From positions 137,501 through 201,500 of the forward strand of contig CAJNDS010002122.1 in NCBI GenBank assembly GCA_905221605.1: 64,000 bases of DNA. The letters are read 5' to 3'. The notes under the pieces are model-generated. The model was not told the DNA's origin, did not search any database, and was given only the letters and a program-made list of their open reading frames with translations. The stretch is from Symbiodinium natans. Taxonomy: Eukaryota; Sar; Dinophyceae; Suessiales; Symbiodiniaceae. The position numbers were made by a program, and so were the translations under genes. This document shows, piece after piece, positions 31,111 to 43,900 of this stretch (position 1 is its first letter; every line of letters begins with the position of its first letter).

Positions 31111-31290
31111 GAACCGAGAGGACATCATAACATTAGAGAGAAAAAGGAAAATATAGGAAAAAAACTAGGAAAATAAAAGGCTACAAAAGGAATAAGAAGG
31201 GAACCAAGTGATATATCAAGGACAAGCAAAAGAACCGAGCGCAAACCAGCTGACAGCAACTGTAGCCACATAAGTTGCGGCAAGGGCCAA

Positions 31291-32272
31291 GCTGGTGGGT
31301 TGTGTATGTCCTTCGCGGTCGGCCCATCTGCAGCTAAGGAAGACAAAAACAAGCATCACGATTGACACTGGGGATCTAGACCGTGGAACAAGAACGAAGA
31401 CAACGTGACCTTCAAAGCAAGCAGCAGAGAAGATCGTTCAGTGAAGGGACTCTAATCCCTCATGCTTCCGCGGGGGGGGGGGGGGGGGGCCCGGGTGGGA
31501 GCTTGCGTGCTTCAATCCCTCATGTTTGGGGGGGGTTCTAATGGGTCGGGCTGAGAGGGCAGTGAAGGGCCTCTTATCCCTCCTGCTTCAGGGTCAAGGG
31601 TGGGAGGCCTGAGAGGGCAGTGACGGGCCTCTAATCCTTCGTGCTTCCGGGGCTTTGAGGGGTGGGAGGGCTTGAGAGGGCAGCGAAGGGCCTCTAATTC
31701 CTTGTGCTTGCGGGGTTCCATGGGAGGGCCTGAGAGGGCAGCGAAGGGCCTCTATATAATCCCTCATGTTTTTGAGGGTGGGAGGGCCTGACAGGGCAGT
31801 GAAGGGCCTCTAATCCCTCGTGCTTCTGCAAAATGTAAGAGCTGAAGAGGGCAGTGAAGGGTTTTAATCACTCGTGCTTCTGGGCCAGGGGGCCTCTAAT
31901 CCCTCGTGCTTGCGGGGGGTTGCAGGGTAGGAGGGCCTGAAAGCAGTGGAGAGGGAGGGCCTCTAATCCCTCCTTCCTCGGCGGTCCGGCTAAACGGGCA
32001 GTGAAGGGCCTCTAATCCCTCGTGCTTCTCCTTCGTGCTTCCGGGCCGGGCCTCTAATCCCCCGTGCTTCTGGGGGGGGCCCGAGAAGGCAGCGAATTGC
32101 CTCTAATCCCTCATGCTTGTGGGGGTGGGTCCCAAGAAAGCAGTGAAGGGCCTCTAATCCCTCTGAAGCCCTGAAAGTTTTACCCCTCTGCCCTTCTTCG
32201 GTTACCCGGCGCTTGTCTTTGTTTCACTTCCGGTATATGAGGTGCTTTTCTGCTTCCGGGCTGAGTTGGGGA
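31291..32272. repeat. Long repeat, left copy (minisatellite-bearing)
   Basis: A unique 180-bp head (TGTGTATGTCCTTCGCGGTC ... GACAACGTGACCTTCAAAGC) is followed by about 12 copies of a 50-60 bp unit around GGGCCTCTAATCCCTCGTGC, then a tail CACTTCCGGTATATGAGGTG. The same head, array and tail occur in the same orientation at 48881-49751. Confidence 0.88.
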
Positions 32273-34040
32273 CGCTGTTCTACTTCCGGGCTGAATCTGG
32301 GTGATTTTTGGGTGTAGCTTTGATGTTTTGTTGCGGCGCCCCCTTTTTGTGAAAAACGTGTCCTTATCTGCAAAACAGGCCCCCAGCAAGCACAAAGAAC
32401 ACGAGTTCAGCGGTGCAAGTTGTCAACGAAGGACACATATTGGAAAGAAACATGCCGCACAAGGAAGAGCAATCAGAATACAATTAAGAAAGCCATGACA
32501 AGGGACCAACAAGGATAAAGCTACCCACATTTAATTTAGTTCAAGCCCAGCTCAACACAGCAAAGTACAATGCAAGGTGTTAAAACAAGAAGTGCAAGGA
32601 AGCAGCGATGAGCAAGAACCAGGAATGAAGGGACATCACAGGAAATGCTTCTCCATGTGTCCTATAATCTTTCAACTCTGAGACTCTAAACTTACACTAA
32701 ACTCTAAACCCTCAAAGCCTCGCGCTTATCAGGCCAAGAGTCGACGAGAGAAAAAAACAAGGATGAGAGCAATTACTGTATCCGCTAGAGCCGCTAGGAA
32801 TATCCTGGCGGTGACAGATAGTGATAGTGCGATTGACGGGTCTTGGTCCACAGCACAGAACCTACAAGGAGGGAAGGTGGACTTCTTGCAAACTCGTCGT
32901 TTTGACATCAGGTCCTTTATCAATATAGTCACGCAGCTGAACTAGTTGGGCCACCAGCAACAAGAGGCAGTTAAAGCGCAAGGGTCTGAACGTCAAGAGC
33001 TCGTGAGTTTGTAAGCCGTTGACTCATTGACTCTGGATACACAGCTGGTTGACGCATCAACTTTTGCACAGGCGCAAATGTCATCCGTCATCCTGTTCAA
33101 TGTGGCATCGGCGTATTTTGCCAATGTCTCTGGAGAACTGCTTCAGGCAACTAGGTCACATCGCACCTAGGACCTATAAGGCCTAAGATGTAGCTGGACC
33201 CCAGATACCGCCGTAGACTTTGGACCTCTCTGCAGCTCAGATGGACGTTGGCCTAACCCCGACCTGAACTTACCCAACCGACTTAACCCCGAGCGCTCCG
33301 CCCTGACCTTTCAACCAAGTCTGGACCTGAACCTTTCCAAGACATGGCCTTAACCCTAAGCTCACGAAGCCCCTGACGGTCAACTGCTGTAAACTGCTCT
33401 TGCGTGAGTACTTAAGAAAAGAAACGGCCCTGCTAAAGTTTGTGCTTAGGGCCTTCAAGAGTCTTTGCAACGGACACCTTACCCTGGGCATCGTGTGCAC
33501 CTAACATGCATAGTGACTGTCCAACATATCCAGACCCCATGCCTGAGCTTGGACAAGGCAAATAGTGCTGTTGCACTTCGCAAGCCGCCACTAGGAACAT
33601 GAAATCGATGGAGTGGAGACCTCAGGACTTCTAACTCAGGAGAAAGTCAGCCTAAGGCCTCCCAAGTTTTCTGCACCACACACGTGCCACACATGGCGCC
33701 TTCGAAGTTTCAAGCACTTGAGCTTGCACTTTTGCACGCCGTGTCCTTCAGGAAGCTCCTGGTTCCCAAGCTACCTGCGATATTTTGGAACCATAGCAGC
33801 ACATCATAGTTAACAAGCCTATGAATCTGGAGCTGGCAAGCCTGAAGGGCCTGTGGCGCTAATCCAGCGGTGAGCAAGACGCAAGATGAAGGCAGCCTTT
33901 TAAAAGCAGCAGAAGCACATGCTCCCGGGCCTGTTGCCATCTTAGTTATGACAGTAAGCACGCTGCCATACACACTGTAGCCACGCTAGACTCACAGGCT
34001 TCTGCTTAACAAGAGCTGACTCCGTCAAATCAAAATCAAT
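32273..34040. other. No gene recognised, downstream of gene 2
   Basis: Unique DNA between the left long repeat and the 3' end of gene 2. Short frames on both strands show no motif; part may be 3' UTR of gene 2. Confidence 0.4.
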
Positions 34041-36722
34041 CTAAGAGAGCTTGCTTTGCGCAACAGCCAACAAATCCGGCAAAATGTCCTCTGTCCCGAC
34101 ACCCCGAACCTTTCCGGTGAGAGCGGCCATCTCCTTGCGCACCAGCTGAGTCCTTGCTTGGGGATCCTTCTCCAAGATCGCAGAAGCGAGGAGGCCTTCT
34201 GACTTGAAGATCATTGCAAGCTTGTGCTGCGTCTTTCCATTGTGATGTGCAACCTTCAGGGTCTCCAAGAAGCCTTTGCAATCATCTGGGCAAACCTTCG
34301 ACAAGAACTTGGCCTTCGAGTAGAGATCGCTGGAGGAATTGAGCACCTGTCAAAAGCAACAGAAATCAAATCCCTGGTGCTATTCACCTTGGCTTGCCGT
34401 TTGGGAATAGCTATCAGATATCACAAGTTGCACAACCCAACAAGATAAACTCTCTATATGGCCCACATGGCAAAGGGGAAGCTACACACTACAAGTCCAG
34501 TCCAGGCTTCAAACGCTGGCTTAAGACATAAGACAGACGTCCACCAGGCCCAGCAAATTCTCCAGATATCATTAGCCAGCCGACTGCTAGCTGCTAGAAT
34601 ACTGCTAACAGCCTGCCTCGAGCAGACCAGCGAGGATGCCATCCAGGGGGTCCATGTTGATGTCTGCAAGCATCAAGGACGCGCAAGTCGTGATGTCGTT
34701 CTCTGTCACAGAGGTAGCTTCCTGCAACTTCAGCTTCCACAGCTCTGCTCCGTGATGCCTGTCGTGCGTGCAGTCCGAGAGCAACCCAAGACTCTGCTTC
34801 ACATTCTCACTGAATGTCTGGGCTAAGTTGGTGAGTCCTTCTAACACCTCCGGGCTGATCAGCAAGGCGCGAATGCTTGTGAAGTCCACTGGAGGCTTCT
34901 CGTCGTGCCCAACATCCACCTCCATTGACTTTCGCACGGTCTCTGCGTTCGAGTTGAGCACTTCCACCTGCTTCAAGTAGCCCAAAAGAACACCAGACTT
35001 CACATCTGCCTTCAGTCGGGCGTCTGTGTTCCTCCCAAGCTTGACCCATCTTGCTTCCTGTCTGAGGACGTGAACTGCATCCTTGAGCCACGCAATCTGC
35101 TTCATCCACATCTGGCTGCTCGGGGCGGCTTCGAACCCTATCGCGACGACACGCGTGGCAACGTCAACGTCCGCAAGTTCGAGGGTGATTCGCTCTGAAA
35201 CCTGCAGATGGCTGGCAATAACACTACACTCATTAGATTTATTAGATACACTGCCAGTTGCCCCCTCCGGCTGCGGCATTCTACATTCACAGCTACGAAT
35301 CCAAATTGTCTGCGACGAAGCTAGACTCAACACATTGGACTCTAACTCCCTTTTGTATTTAGGTGCCAGGCCCCAGGCCTTCAATCCTGTTCGAATAGGT
35401 TTAGGCCGAATAATGGCCCAAGTGTGTCAAAAGTCCTTGCAATTCTAAGCTGGCCTTCTCAGCAATGTCCTTGAACATGTACTTGGCCAACTCCTGGACA
35501 CACTCCACATCCTCATCGTTGCCAGGCTGAGAGCCGACACCTTCCAACAGGTCCTTGACGTCTGCGTACGGAATGTTGAACTCGACGTGGACTCCCCCTG
35601 GCGACACTGTCTGCAGGTCATCCACAATGGATCGAAGCCGCTGCCATCCCAGCCGCTTTGCCATCTTCCCGCTCCATTGCTTCACCCCCGTCTGCAACTC
35701 CAACATGTTGGAGGCCTCCAGCCCTTGCAGGAGAATCTCAACATGGTCTGCGGGCAGGTTCTCCACCCCGGCCAGCTTGATAGTGTAGTCGGCGATCTAC
35801 TTGACTCGATTGGCCACAGCTTTCTCCAACAAGTCTGTTGCACCTTGACGCAGTTGGCGCTTGAAGTCCTTCAACTGACGCATGGCCTGGCGCAGAGTGT
35901 CCGAGACGTCAGTGCCAGTCTCATTCTGAAGCGCCTCGGTCAAGCTGCAGACTGCGTCTGCGTGCTTCATGGTTGGGGCTGCGGTTTTCAAGACCTCGTC
36001 CACTCGCTTCTCCCACGCTGCTCCCTGCAAGCAAAGCCCAACAGCCTTTGCGAAAGAGTTGCCCTTGCCCTTGTCTTTGTCCTTTGTCTTCACTGCGTCG
36101 TCTGGATTGATGAGGTTCGAGACAAGAGCAAGATCCAGACCGAAAGCCTTCGGCAGGGGATTCAAGAGCACCACCAAGGCACCGAACACGTCTTTGAGCT
36201 TCGCGGCACCATCCTGGGCTCCAGGCAAGATGTCCGCGTCCTGCTCAACAGCCTCAGCCTCCTCATCCTTCGCGATGACCTCCTGAGCCTCCTCATCCTT
36301 CTCACCCTTCTCGATGTCATCCTCAAACTTCTTGAGCTTCTGCTGCCAAGCTAGATACGGCTTCATGAACGCCTCAGAGATGCTCAGAAGAAGCTCGGTC
36401 TTCTGGCTCTCCAAGGTCGCCACGTCAAAGAGAGACATGAACGCATTGTTGGCCAGGGAAGTGAGCATGGCCTCCTGGATTTCCTGCAAGAATGGCTGAA
36501 CACACATACCCACCTTCCGCCTCAATTTGCAGATATCTTCGACTGCGACCTAACGACTGACGTGCGTGTGTGCGTGCGCGCACGCGTGCGTGTGCGTGTG
36601 CGTGTGCGTGCACGTGTGCGTGCGCGCGTGCGCGTGCGCGTGCGCGTGCGCGCGTGCGCGTGCGCCGTGCGCGCGCGCGGCGCGCGCGAGTGAGTGCGTG
36701 CGGTGTGCGTGCGCGTGCGCGT

Positions 36723-36771
<49 letters not shown>

Positions 36772-39045
36772 TGTGTGTGTGGGTGTGTGCGTGTGTGTGT
36801 GTGTGCGCGTGTGCGTGTGTGCGCGTGTGCGCGTGTGCGCGTGCGCGCGTGCATGCGCGCGTGCGCGCGTGTGCGCGTGTGCGCGTGTGCGCGTGCGCGC
36901 GTGTGCGCGTGTGCGCGTGTGCGTGTGTGAGTATATGGGTGTGCGCGTAGTGTCTGTCACTGTGTGTTTTGACATTGGACTTTTGAATGCTCTGCCTCGT
37001 TCATCATCTTGGACCTTGCAAGCCTTTCAGCATCTTCCCCTGCATCCACGTCCATGGCCTCGCTGGTGTCCACCTGCAGGTCTGCTTGGTGCTCTGCAGC
37101 CAGAACTGCAAAGCTGGGATTGGCAAAAGTCCAGCCATCCTTCTCATCACAGCATGTCCACACACTCAGAACCCCAATGAGCTGCTCGACCATGGGCTGC
37201 TGCTTCTTCTTTCTCTCGGCCGCGTCCTTCACCTTCAGGGTGTCCACAAGGTCCTGGCTGAGGAAGGAGACAATCTTCTTGCTCAGCACGAGCCGCATGG
37301 AGTGTGGAAGCACATGGCCCTTTTCCTGCAGCTGCGTGCAGGAAAGCTTCAAGTCTCTCCTTGACAATGACAACATCGAGTTGGCCAACCCGTTCGCCAG
37401 CTCACAGGACTGGATCACTTTCTCAAGGAAGCGATACGCGAAGCGACCCTCTGCTTTCATTTTGTCGCAGATTCCACGGGCCTCACTTCAACTTCAAGCA
37501 TGGGATCGCGCTGCTATTGATACACCCCACCATCTACTTTAATAGGAAGTACGCATCAGAGCATACACAGCACACACGACATCTTTCTGCTGCATCGCAG
37601 AACTTGTAGGCAAGGTAGGTGACACTTGGAGTTGTTTTTAGATTGAAGACACTGCGGAAGGTTAGAGCCCATGTTCGCTTTAGCAGTACAGCCCCATTCC
37701 ATGATCCCCAATTCGCAGCCATGGGCCTAAAGTCCCAAAGACACATGATCAAACTCACTGCCCCAAAGCAACCCTCACTGGGAACCCGGCAGCGTCGACA
37801 GACCGCATGAGCTTCTCTCCCCGCAGAATGCGGCCAACGGACAAGTTCATGAAGCAACGCGGGGACTGCTTCAGTTCGTCGACCACACTGGAGAGAGTGG
37901 CATCTGGGAGGATGGTGCCGCTGTCAAGGACGCCCCCCCGACGCCCTCGTCGGAATCATCCTCTTTCTTTTCAGCCTTCCTCTTCGGAACGGCTTTGGCC
38001 TTTGGCCTCTGGTTCTCCTGAAGCCTGGATGACGAAGCCTTCACAACCTTCTTTTTTTGGACCTCCGAGTCCTCGTCTTCTGACACAGACTTGTGGTCCC
38101 TTGCTGGCCCCTTTGACTTGGAGCCGTCAGCTGCAGACTTCGTCAGGTCCAGTCCCTTCTTGGCCGCTTCCTTGAGAACTTGGGCCTTCAGCGAGGCCAC
38201 GGTGTCGAAGGCGCGGTCCTTCAAGGCCTTGGCCTTCAAAGGCAAAGTCTCTGCCTGTTGTTCCAAGTTGTACTCAAAACGCGTCTGGGCTTGATCATCC
38301 TGAAGCTGTTTTGCAGCGATGACTAGCATCTCATCCATGCATATGCCAGCACGGCAGGAGAATCTCACTCGCTGCAGCGAGTGTATCGTTGAGCAGTCCA
38401 GGCCCTTCATGCTCACAAGGAAGAAGCGGCCCAGCTCGCCCAGAGCGTTCTTTAACTTGACCGGTTCGGCCTTCATCACTCCCTTTGGCAGCGAAGACAG
38501 TTCCGATATCTCCAAGAACTCCCCCTCCGTTAGGAGGGCGAATTCCTGGAACACTTCGTACATGTGTGTCTGGAAGTCCTTGACGTCAGCGGGCCTCTGA
38601 ACCTCCGAGTCCATCTCGCCTGCATGCACCTTGCAAGCGATGTCAAACTTCTCCAGCCAGTCGCCCTGGTTCTCATCCTTCCTTACCAATCTCACGAGTC
38701 AGGATTGTTACACAACTATAGGTACAGTCTACACTCTACAGACTGTCCTCTCCACGTGCGTACAGGGCAATACAAGGGTACACCATTGAATCTGACTGCA
38801 CTGTGACCACATCATGCTCTACACTTTCTGCCGTCTGTGGCAGCGCTGGCCTGCCCTAAGCCTCATGCACCAGGCAATCACCATAGTTGTGTAGCGAGAA
38901 GCTGTAAAAACCTAGCTATAGCTCAGCAGAGACTCTTCTTGCAACAAGCGGACCAGGGTTCACCAGGGTGAAGCTCGCCCCAGGTGCTACAGCAATTGAA
39001 GCATGCGTCGCTAACCTTGATCCCGCAGCTGTCCTCACTGGCCAT
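34041..39045 (-). CDS. Gene 2: unidentified multi-exon protein
   Basis: Minus-strand coding runs that fit one gene: a start-like exon 39045-39016 (MASEDSCGIK, donor AAG|GTTAGC); about 38677-37935 (DENQGDWLEKFDIACKVHAG ..., then a Lys/Glu-rich stretch ending KKEDDSDEG); about 37450-36980; about 36510-35800 (acidic, DIEKGEKDEEAQEVIAKDEE); about 35780-35420; about 35210-34600; and 34350-34041, ending VAQSKLS and stop. Exon edges are approximate. Helix-rich, highly charged, with low-complexity nuclear-type linkers. No known domain recognised. It lies about 1.9 kb downstream of gene 1 in the same orientation. Confidence 0.55.
36563..36938. repeat. TG/CG alternating purine-pyrimidine tract
   Basis: About 375 bp of almost pure TG, CG and GCGTG steps inside an intron of gene 2. 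Cys/Val and His/Thr/Arg frames through it are artefacts. Confidence 0.95.
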
Positions 39046-39879
39046 GACGGTCTCCTGCACGAACTTAAGGCTCGGGGACTTGAAGGAAGAAGGGTTTAGA
39101 AGAAGCTATAGGAACCATAGTGACCATAGTGCAGCCTTCTAGAACTATAGGACCCGGACAGTTTAGGGCTACGTTTGAAGTCTTTGGGGCGATGTGGAAA
39201 GCAGGACTGCGTCAGCAAAGGTCTGTAGCGGTAGCGTCACTTCATTCTGCTTCTGCAAAGTGTAATGGAGAGCCAAGCTGGCGAAGCTAAATGCAACGAG
39301 ACAACAAGTCAAACCTCCTCTGAAGGCCATCACGTAGAGGCAAGTCTGGGTCAATGGAATTCTGAAAGCCTGGTTTAAAACAAGGCCCCAACGCTAAGCG
39401 ATCCATATCTCACGAATTAGCCGGAACTACCCCTGCCAGGGTCCTCGGACGACGCGCCGCATCTGTAGCATCTGGGAGCAAATTTTCTAGACCTCTTAGA
39501 AGCGCGCGTTGAAGACCGCATGCTTCTAGCATCGTCCACCTCGTCCTGGCCACCAAGCTCAGAGCTCGTTAGGGGCTAACTGATAGTGGGTCCTAGTCCT
39601 AGTGGGCGTAGCGAAGCAGTTTGCAAAATAGCTGCTGCCACGACTTTGCACACCACTATGCACACATGTCGTTCCTTACACATCTCAGTAAGGCCAGTCC
39701 TTCTTGGCTTTCGGAGGCATCGCTGGGTCAGGAGTCCGGTGGCTTGTTTTGGTCGGCGGCTCTGCGCACCCGCAAGCTAAGTACTAAGGGAGCCACGCAG
39801 CAAGCAAACAGCACGCTGTTCGCTTCTACTTGACCAACCAAAAAAGCCAAACAAAAGGCAACACTGCCAAACTCTGCCT

Positions 39880-40640
39880 GTGGCCTCCATTACTGGGTCC
39901 TTTTTGTTTCCTTTTTTTTCGGGTCCTGGACCAGACCTCCCTCTTGGGCTCACTTTCGCTTCTATTTTTCACGTAATGTGCAGCCTTTTTTGTTTGCATT
40001 TTTTTCGGGTGGCATTCTTAGCTTTGCCCGGTTTGCTCTCTTTTTTTTTGGATTCCCGCTGCTTATTTTTTCCTTTTATTTCCCACGTCTTTCCCACACG
40101 TGTGCCATTTTTAACGCAAAATTTGCTCATTTTGGGAATACCCAGCCAAAAGGCTGTATTCCTATTATTTTCCTATATTTTCCCTATTTTTTCTCTACTT
40201 TTTAGAAGAAAAGTAGGAAAATAATAGGAAAAAAGTAGGAAAAAAGTAGGGAAAAAGTCGGAAAATAAGGAAGCCTGAGGGTATTTTTAAGTTTTTTAAG
40301 AAACCCAAGTGTTTGCTCTTTTTTCTCATTTGTTCCTCTTTTTTTAAGAGAAAGATGGTCAATATTAGGAGAAAAAAAGGAGAACAATAGGATATTGGAA
40401 GGCGTTTGGGTGGTCCTAGCAAACCCAAAAACGCAAAGAAAAAAGGAAAATATGAGAAATAAAACCACAGGACAAGGACTTTCGATCCAGTTGCGAGGCC
40501 GAAAATACAGAAAAAATGCGACGGAGACAGGACACAGGCCCCAACAAAAAAGCGGAGAAAATGGGAACGAAATTGGGCTGTAGCAACGGAGTCAACAAAA
40601 AATGCAAAGAACATAGGATGCCAAATGGAACCCCCAAAAA
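39880..40640. mobile_element. Fold-back (inverted-repeat) segment between genes 1 and 2
   Basis: T-rich left half (CTATTATTTTCCTATATTTT, CTCTACTTTTTAG) meets its A-rich inverse (AAAAGTAGGAAAATAATAGG) at about 40195-40215. Looser inverted similarity extends outward. Non-coding; it looks like a decayed fold-back element in the intergenic space. Confidence 0.55.
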
Positions 40641-40958
40641 AATTCAGCTGACGGCCCTAGGGCCATGGCTCAAATGGCAACTACTCACTGCTCATCCCTT
40701 CCACCCTCCCAGGCCCCAGGCCTCGGCACAAGAGAGCAAAGGCTCAGGCCAATCCGCTCAGTGCTATCAGCACAAGGGACACATTGTTTGTGAGCGCTGG
40801 CGGGTTTTGGGTGTGGGTTTCGAGTTTGGGTTTAAGGCAGCGGACCCGGCTTTAGGAGACTCTAGAGATTCTACAGCCTGAGACAGCGCACACTCTTGCA
40901 TTTCTTGTCCATCAACCTTGAAAGCCTTCACTACTCACTACTCAGACGCTCTAGTCAA

Positions 40959-43900
40959 TCAAGTGGCCCTTGCTTCCAACTTCTCCAGGGCCATAACACG
41001 CTCTGAGCTGTCCAGCGGGAGGAGCAGCTGCTCCATGTCCATTGGGGACTGCGTCCTCAAAACGCCCACGAAGTCCTGCGCAATCTCTGTCGAGTGTCAG
41101 GCCCGAAGCCCCAAAGTGCTAGCGCAGAAATTGTGTTTAGAGACTCACTCTGCATGCACCAGCAGAGACACACCCCGACCCCAATTACCAGGTAACAGTT
41201 TGCCAAGACTCATAACCCAACAAGAGAAATGAGGAATCTCTGGCGCTCTGACCTGATAGGTCTTGCGGAACTTCTTGGCGTCATTCTCTGAGTAGTAGGT
41301 CTTGTGAAGGAAAACGATATAAATCCTGCGAATCGCCAGGCGTGAAACCACATGAGATCTGGAACGAACACTATGCCTCACTATGCAACATGAAGCAGAA
41401 GGCAGTTCTGCAGAGGTCCAAAAACAAATCAAACCGCAATGCCCATGCCCAGCTGCCCTTTTTTCTTGCAAAGCTGCCCTGCTCACATCATCATTTGATG
41501 ATTTCTGGCTCTGACCCCTCATCTTCATGCTTCTCCCTTTCAAACCTGGATATGTCTCTTGCACCGCTGCAGTGCTCGTAGAACCATCTTCTGGACGCAT
41601 CCCGCTCAACTCTGTTGGTGCAAAGCGGCGAAATCGCAGCCTTGTGATTGGCACCCGTTGCATGCTGATGCCCACAGCGAAGCCATCCGACTAGCAAGCC
41701 AAGCGGTCTGCCTTGGTGTGGATTGGTTAAGGATCTCGAAGCCGGGTTGCTCGTGCGCGTCTTCTTGCACTCAGCCTCAGACGCAGCTGCGTGTGCTCTG
41801 TTGCGGCAAATCGCCACAAAGTTCTTCTGCTCACTGTTGTAGCGAATCTCACCCAGGCCATCAGGTAGCACCACAACAGTCGTGGGCCGCGGGGCTCTGC
41901 GTGGCCTACCCTCACCAGCGGCATCGTCTTCCTCGTCTTCCTCAGCAAGTGACACGACCGATTGGGTTCGAATAGAACACGGCAGAAGCCAAGTACACTG
42001 GGAGGGTGTGGAGATGTGACGTTCTGGCAATCTTCAGGTTTGACAGTCTAGAGTCAATCGCATCAATTTTCTGGCTTGGGCTCACACGACTTGCGTTTGG
42101 AGTTGGTGAGCTGAGTTCGAGCATCGGGTTGCGAGCCTGGTGTCTGTGTCAGGGACTCCAGGAACTTCCGCCAGCGGGGGGTCATCAACCGCAGAAGAGC
42201 CTCTGGCCGCCTGGGGGTAAAAGCAACCAATTTGCAAGAATGGATGATTAGGATTAGGACGATATGTAGAACGACCGTTCCCAAACTCGAACATGCTGCG
42301 TTGGTTGTTTGCGAGTTGTTTCAAACTCGTTCTGCCTCTACGTGCGGGGCTGCTCCACTCCTGGGCACAAAAGGCGAAGGCGCAGAAGAACTTGAAGATG
42401 GCAGCTCCTGAATGCAACTTGCGTTTTCAGTCATTTCAGGGATTGCAAGGGAACGCCGCCTAGCAGAGCTGGGCCCACGAACCCTCTTGACTCAAGGCCT
42501 GGCGCTTCTGCGTTTTTTTTCGGAATGTAGGATATGTTTAGTAAAAGCTTGCCAGAAAGGATCAGACCGCTGCACCTTCACACAAGCCACCATTGATTCA
42601 TGCAAGGTGTTCAGAACACATTCCTGAAGAGGGCCTGGGGCCGAGCGCCTATGGGAGCCTGGATGGAGAAAAGGAGCTACAAGTTAACACCTCTACGTAG
42701 CAGTCCAATTTCACAGCTGGGCAGCGCACTTATGTCATAGCAGTTTAAGGCATCTAATTGGGTGTTCTAGATGCTAGGCCGCTAGGCTCCACCTAGATTC
42801 CAGATTCCAGACTCTGGATTCTAGATTCTAGACTCATGTTCAATGCGCGGAACACAGTCCTGGTCTGCTGGACCAGCAGCGTCGGCAACATCTGCGTTGG
42901 CACCCTCGCCGTCGGGATGTAGGAAGCCGTCAAGCCCCTCAAGCTGTTCCGCCAACTCCTTGTGGAATAAGTCGGAGAATTCTTGCCCGCTCCCTGCCTC
43001 AGACTCAATCTCCAAGTTGCACTTCAAGATATCTTCTTCAGCCGCGGCCCTGTCTGCTTGGTCCTCTGCGTCGAACTCTTGCCCTGCAAAGGGCTGTGGC
43101 TCAACGGCCTCAACATCAGACTCAGGATCAACGTTGCCGGCGTCTTCCAGAGAAAGCGCTGCATCTGCCCTGTGAGCAGCTGCGAAGGCATGCGACAATC
43201 TTTCCCTGGCATGCTTGGAAGTGGCAGAGGAAGGCTTGGAAGTTGACTGCGCCTTCCTCTTGCGGTTCCGCTCTTTGGCCATCTCTTGCTCCTTGCGTAT
43301 GTCTTCTTCCACTTCCCACCCTTTCCAGAAGCAAGCGCTGGAGATGCTGGGAAGTGGACGAACAAGAACCCAATTGGGCACCATCTCCTGCAAAGTGAGG
43401 ACACGATCGTCACTGACAATGTTGTAGACGGTTACGTTCCAGCTCACAGAGAAATCCATACACTCCAGGAAACATGATAAAGCATCACAGGCCCTGTACG
43501 GCTGCTTCACCACAAGGCGCAAAAGACCGTCAGCCCTGGGCTCCGGGTCTTCTTCAAGCACAAGGACGGCCATGCTCCAAGTAGTGAAGTTCAAGTGCCC
43601 CAGGTGAATCCACACCGTCGGCAGCTCATCTGGCTGGGCTGTGGTTCCTAAGGACCGCAAAGCCATGTTCGTCCAGGCAGGGCTGAGAAACTGAAATGGC
43701 GCTTCCGACCCTGTCGCAAAACGCACCTCAGGCTTGTGCTCCAGCCGCAAGACGATGAACCCTTCCTGCAAAAGCCTGCGATGGGTTGCCAAAGCTGTTT
43801 GTCGATCCTTCTCAAGTTGGGACATCGGGGCTGGAGCAGCAGTGTTCTTCTTCCTTTTCCTCCTTGGCGTGAATTGCGGACGTAGCAGCTCGACCAACCG

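Noticed and set aside
36566-37180. Long Cys/Val-rich and His/Thr-rich open frames
   Set aside because: They are readings of the TG/CG tract on both strands, with no real codon structure.
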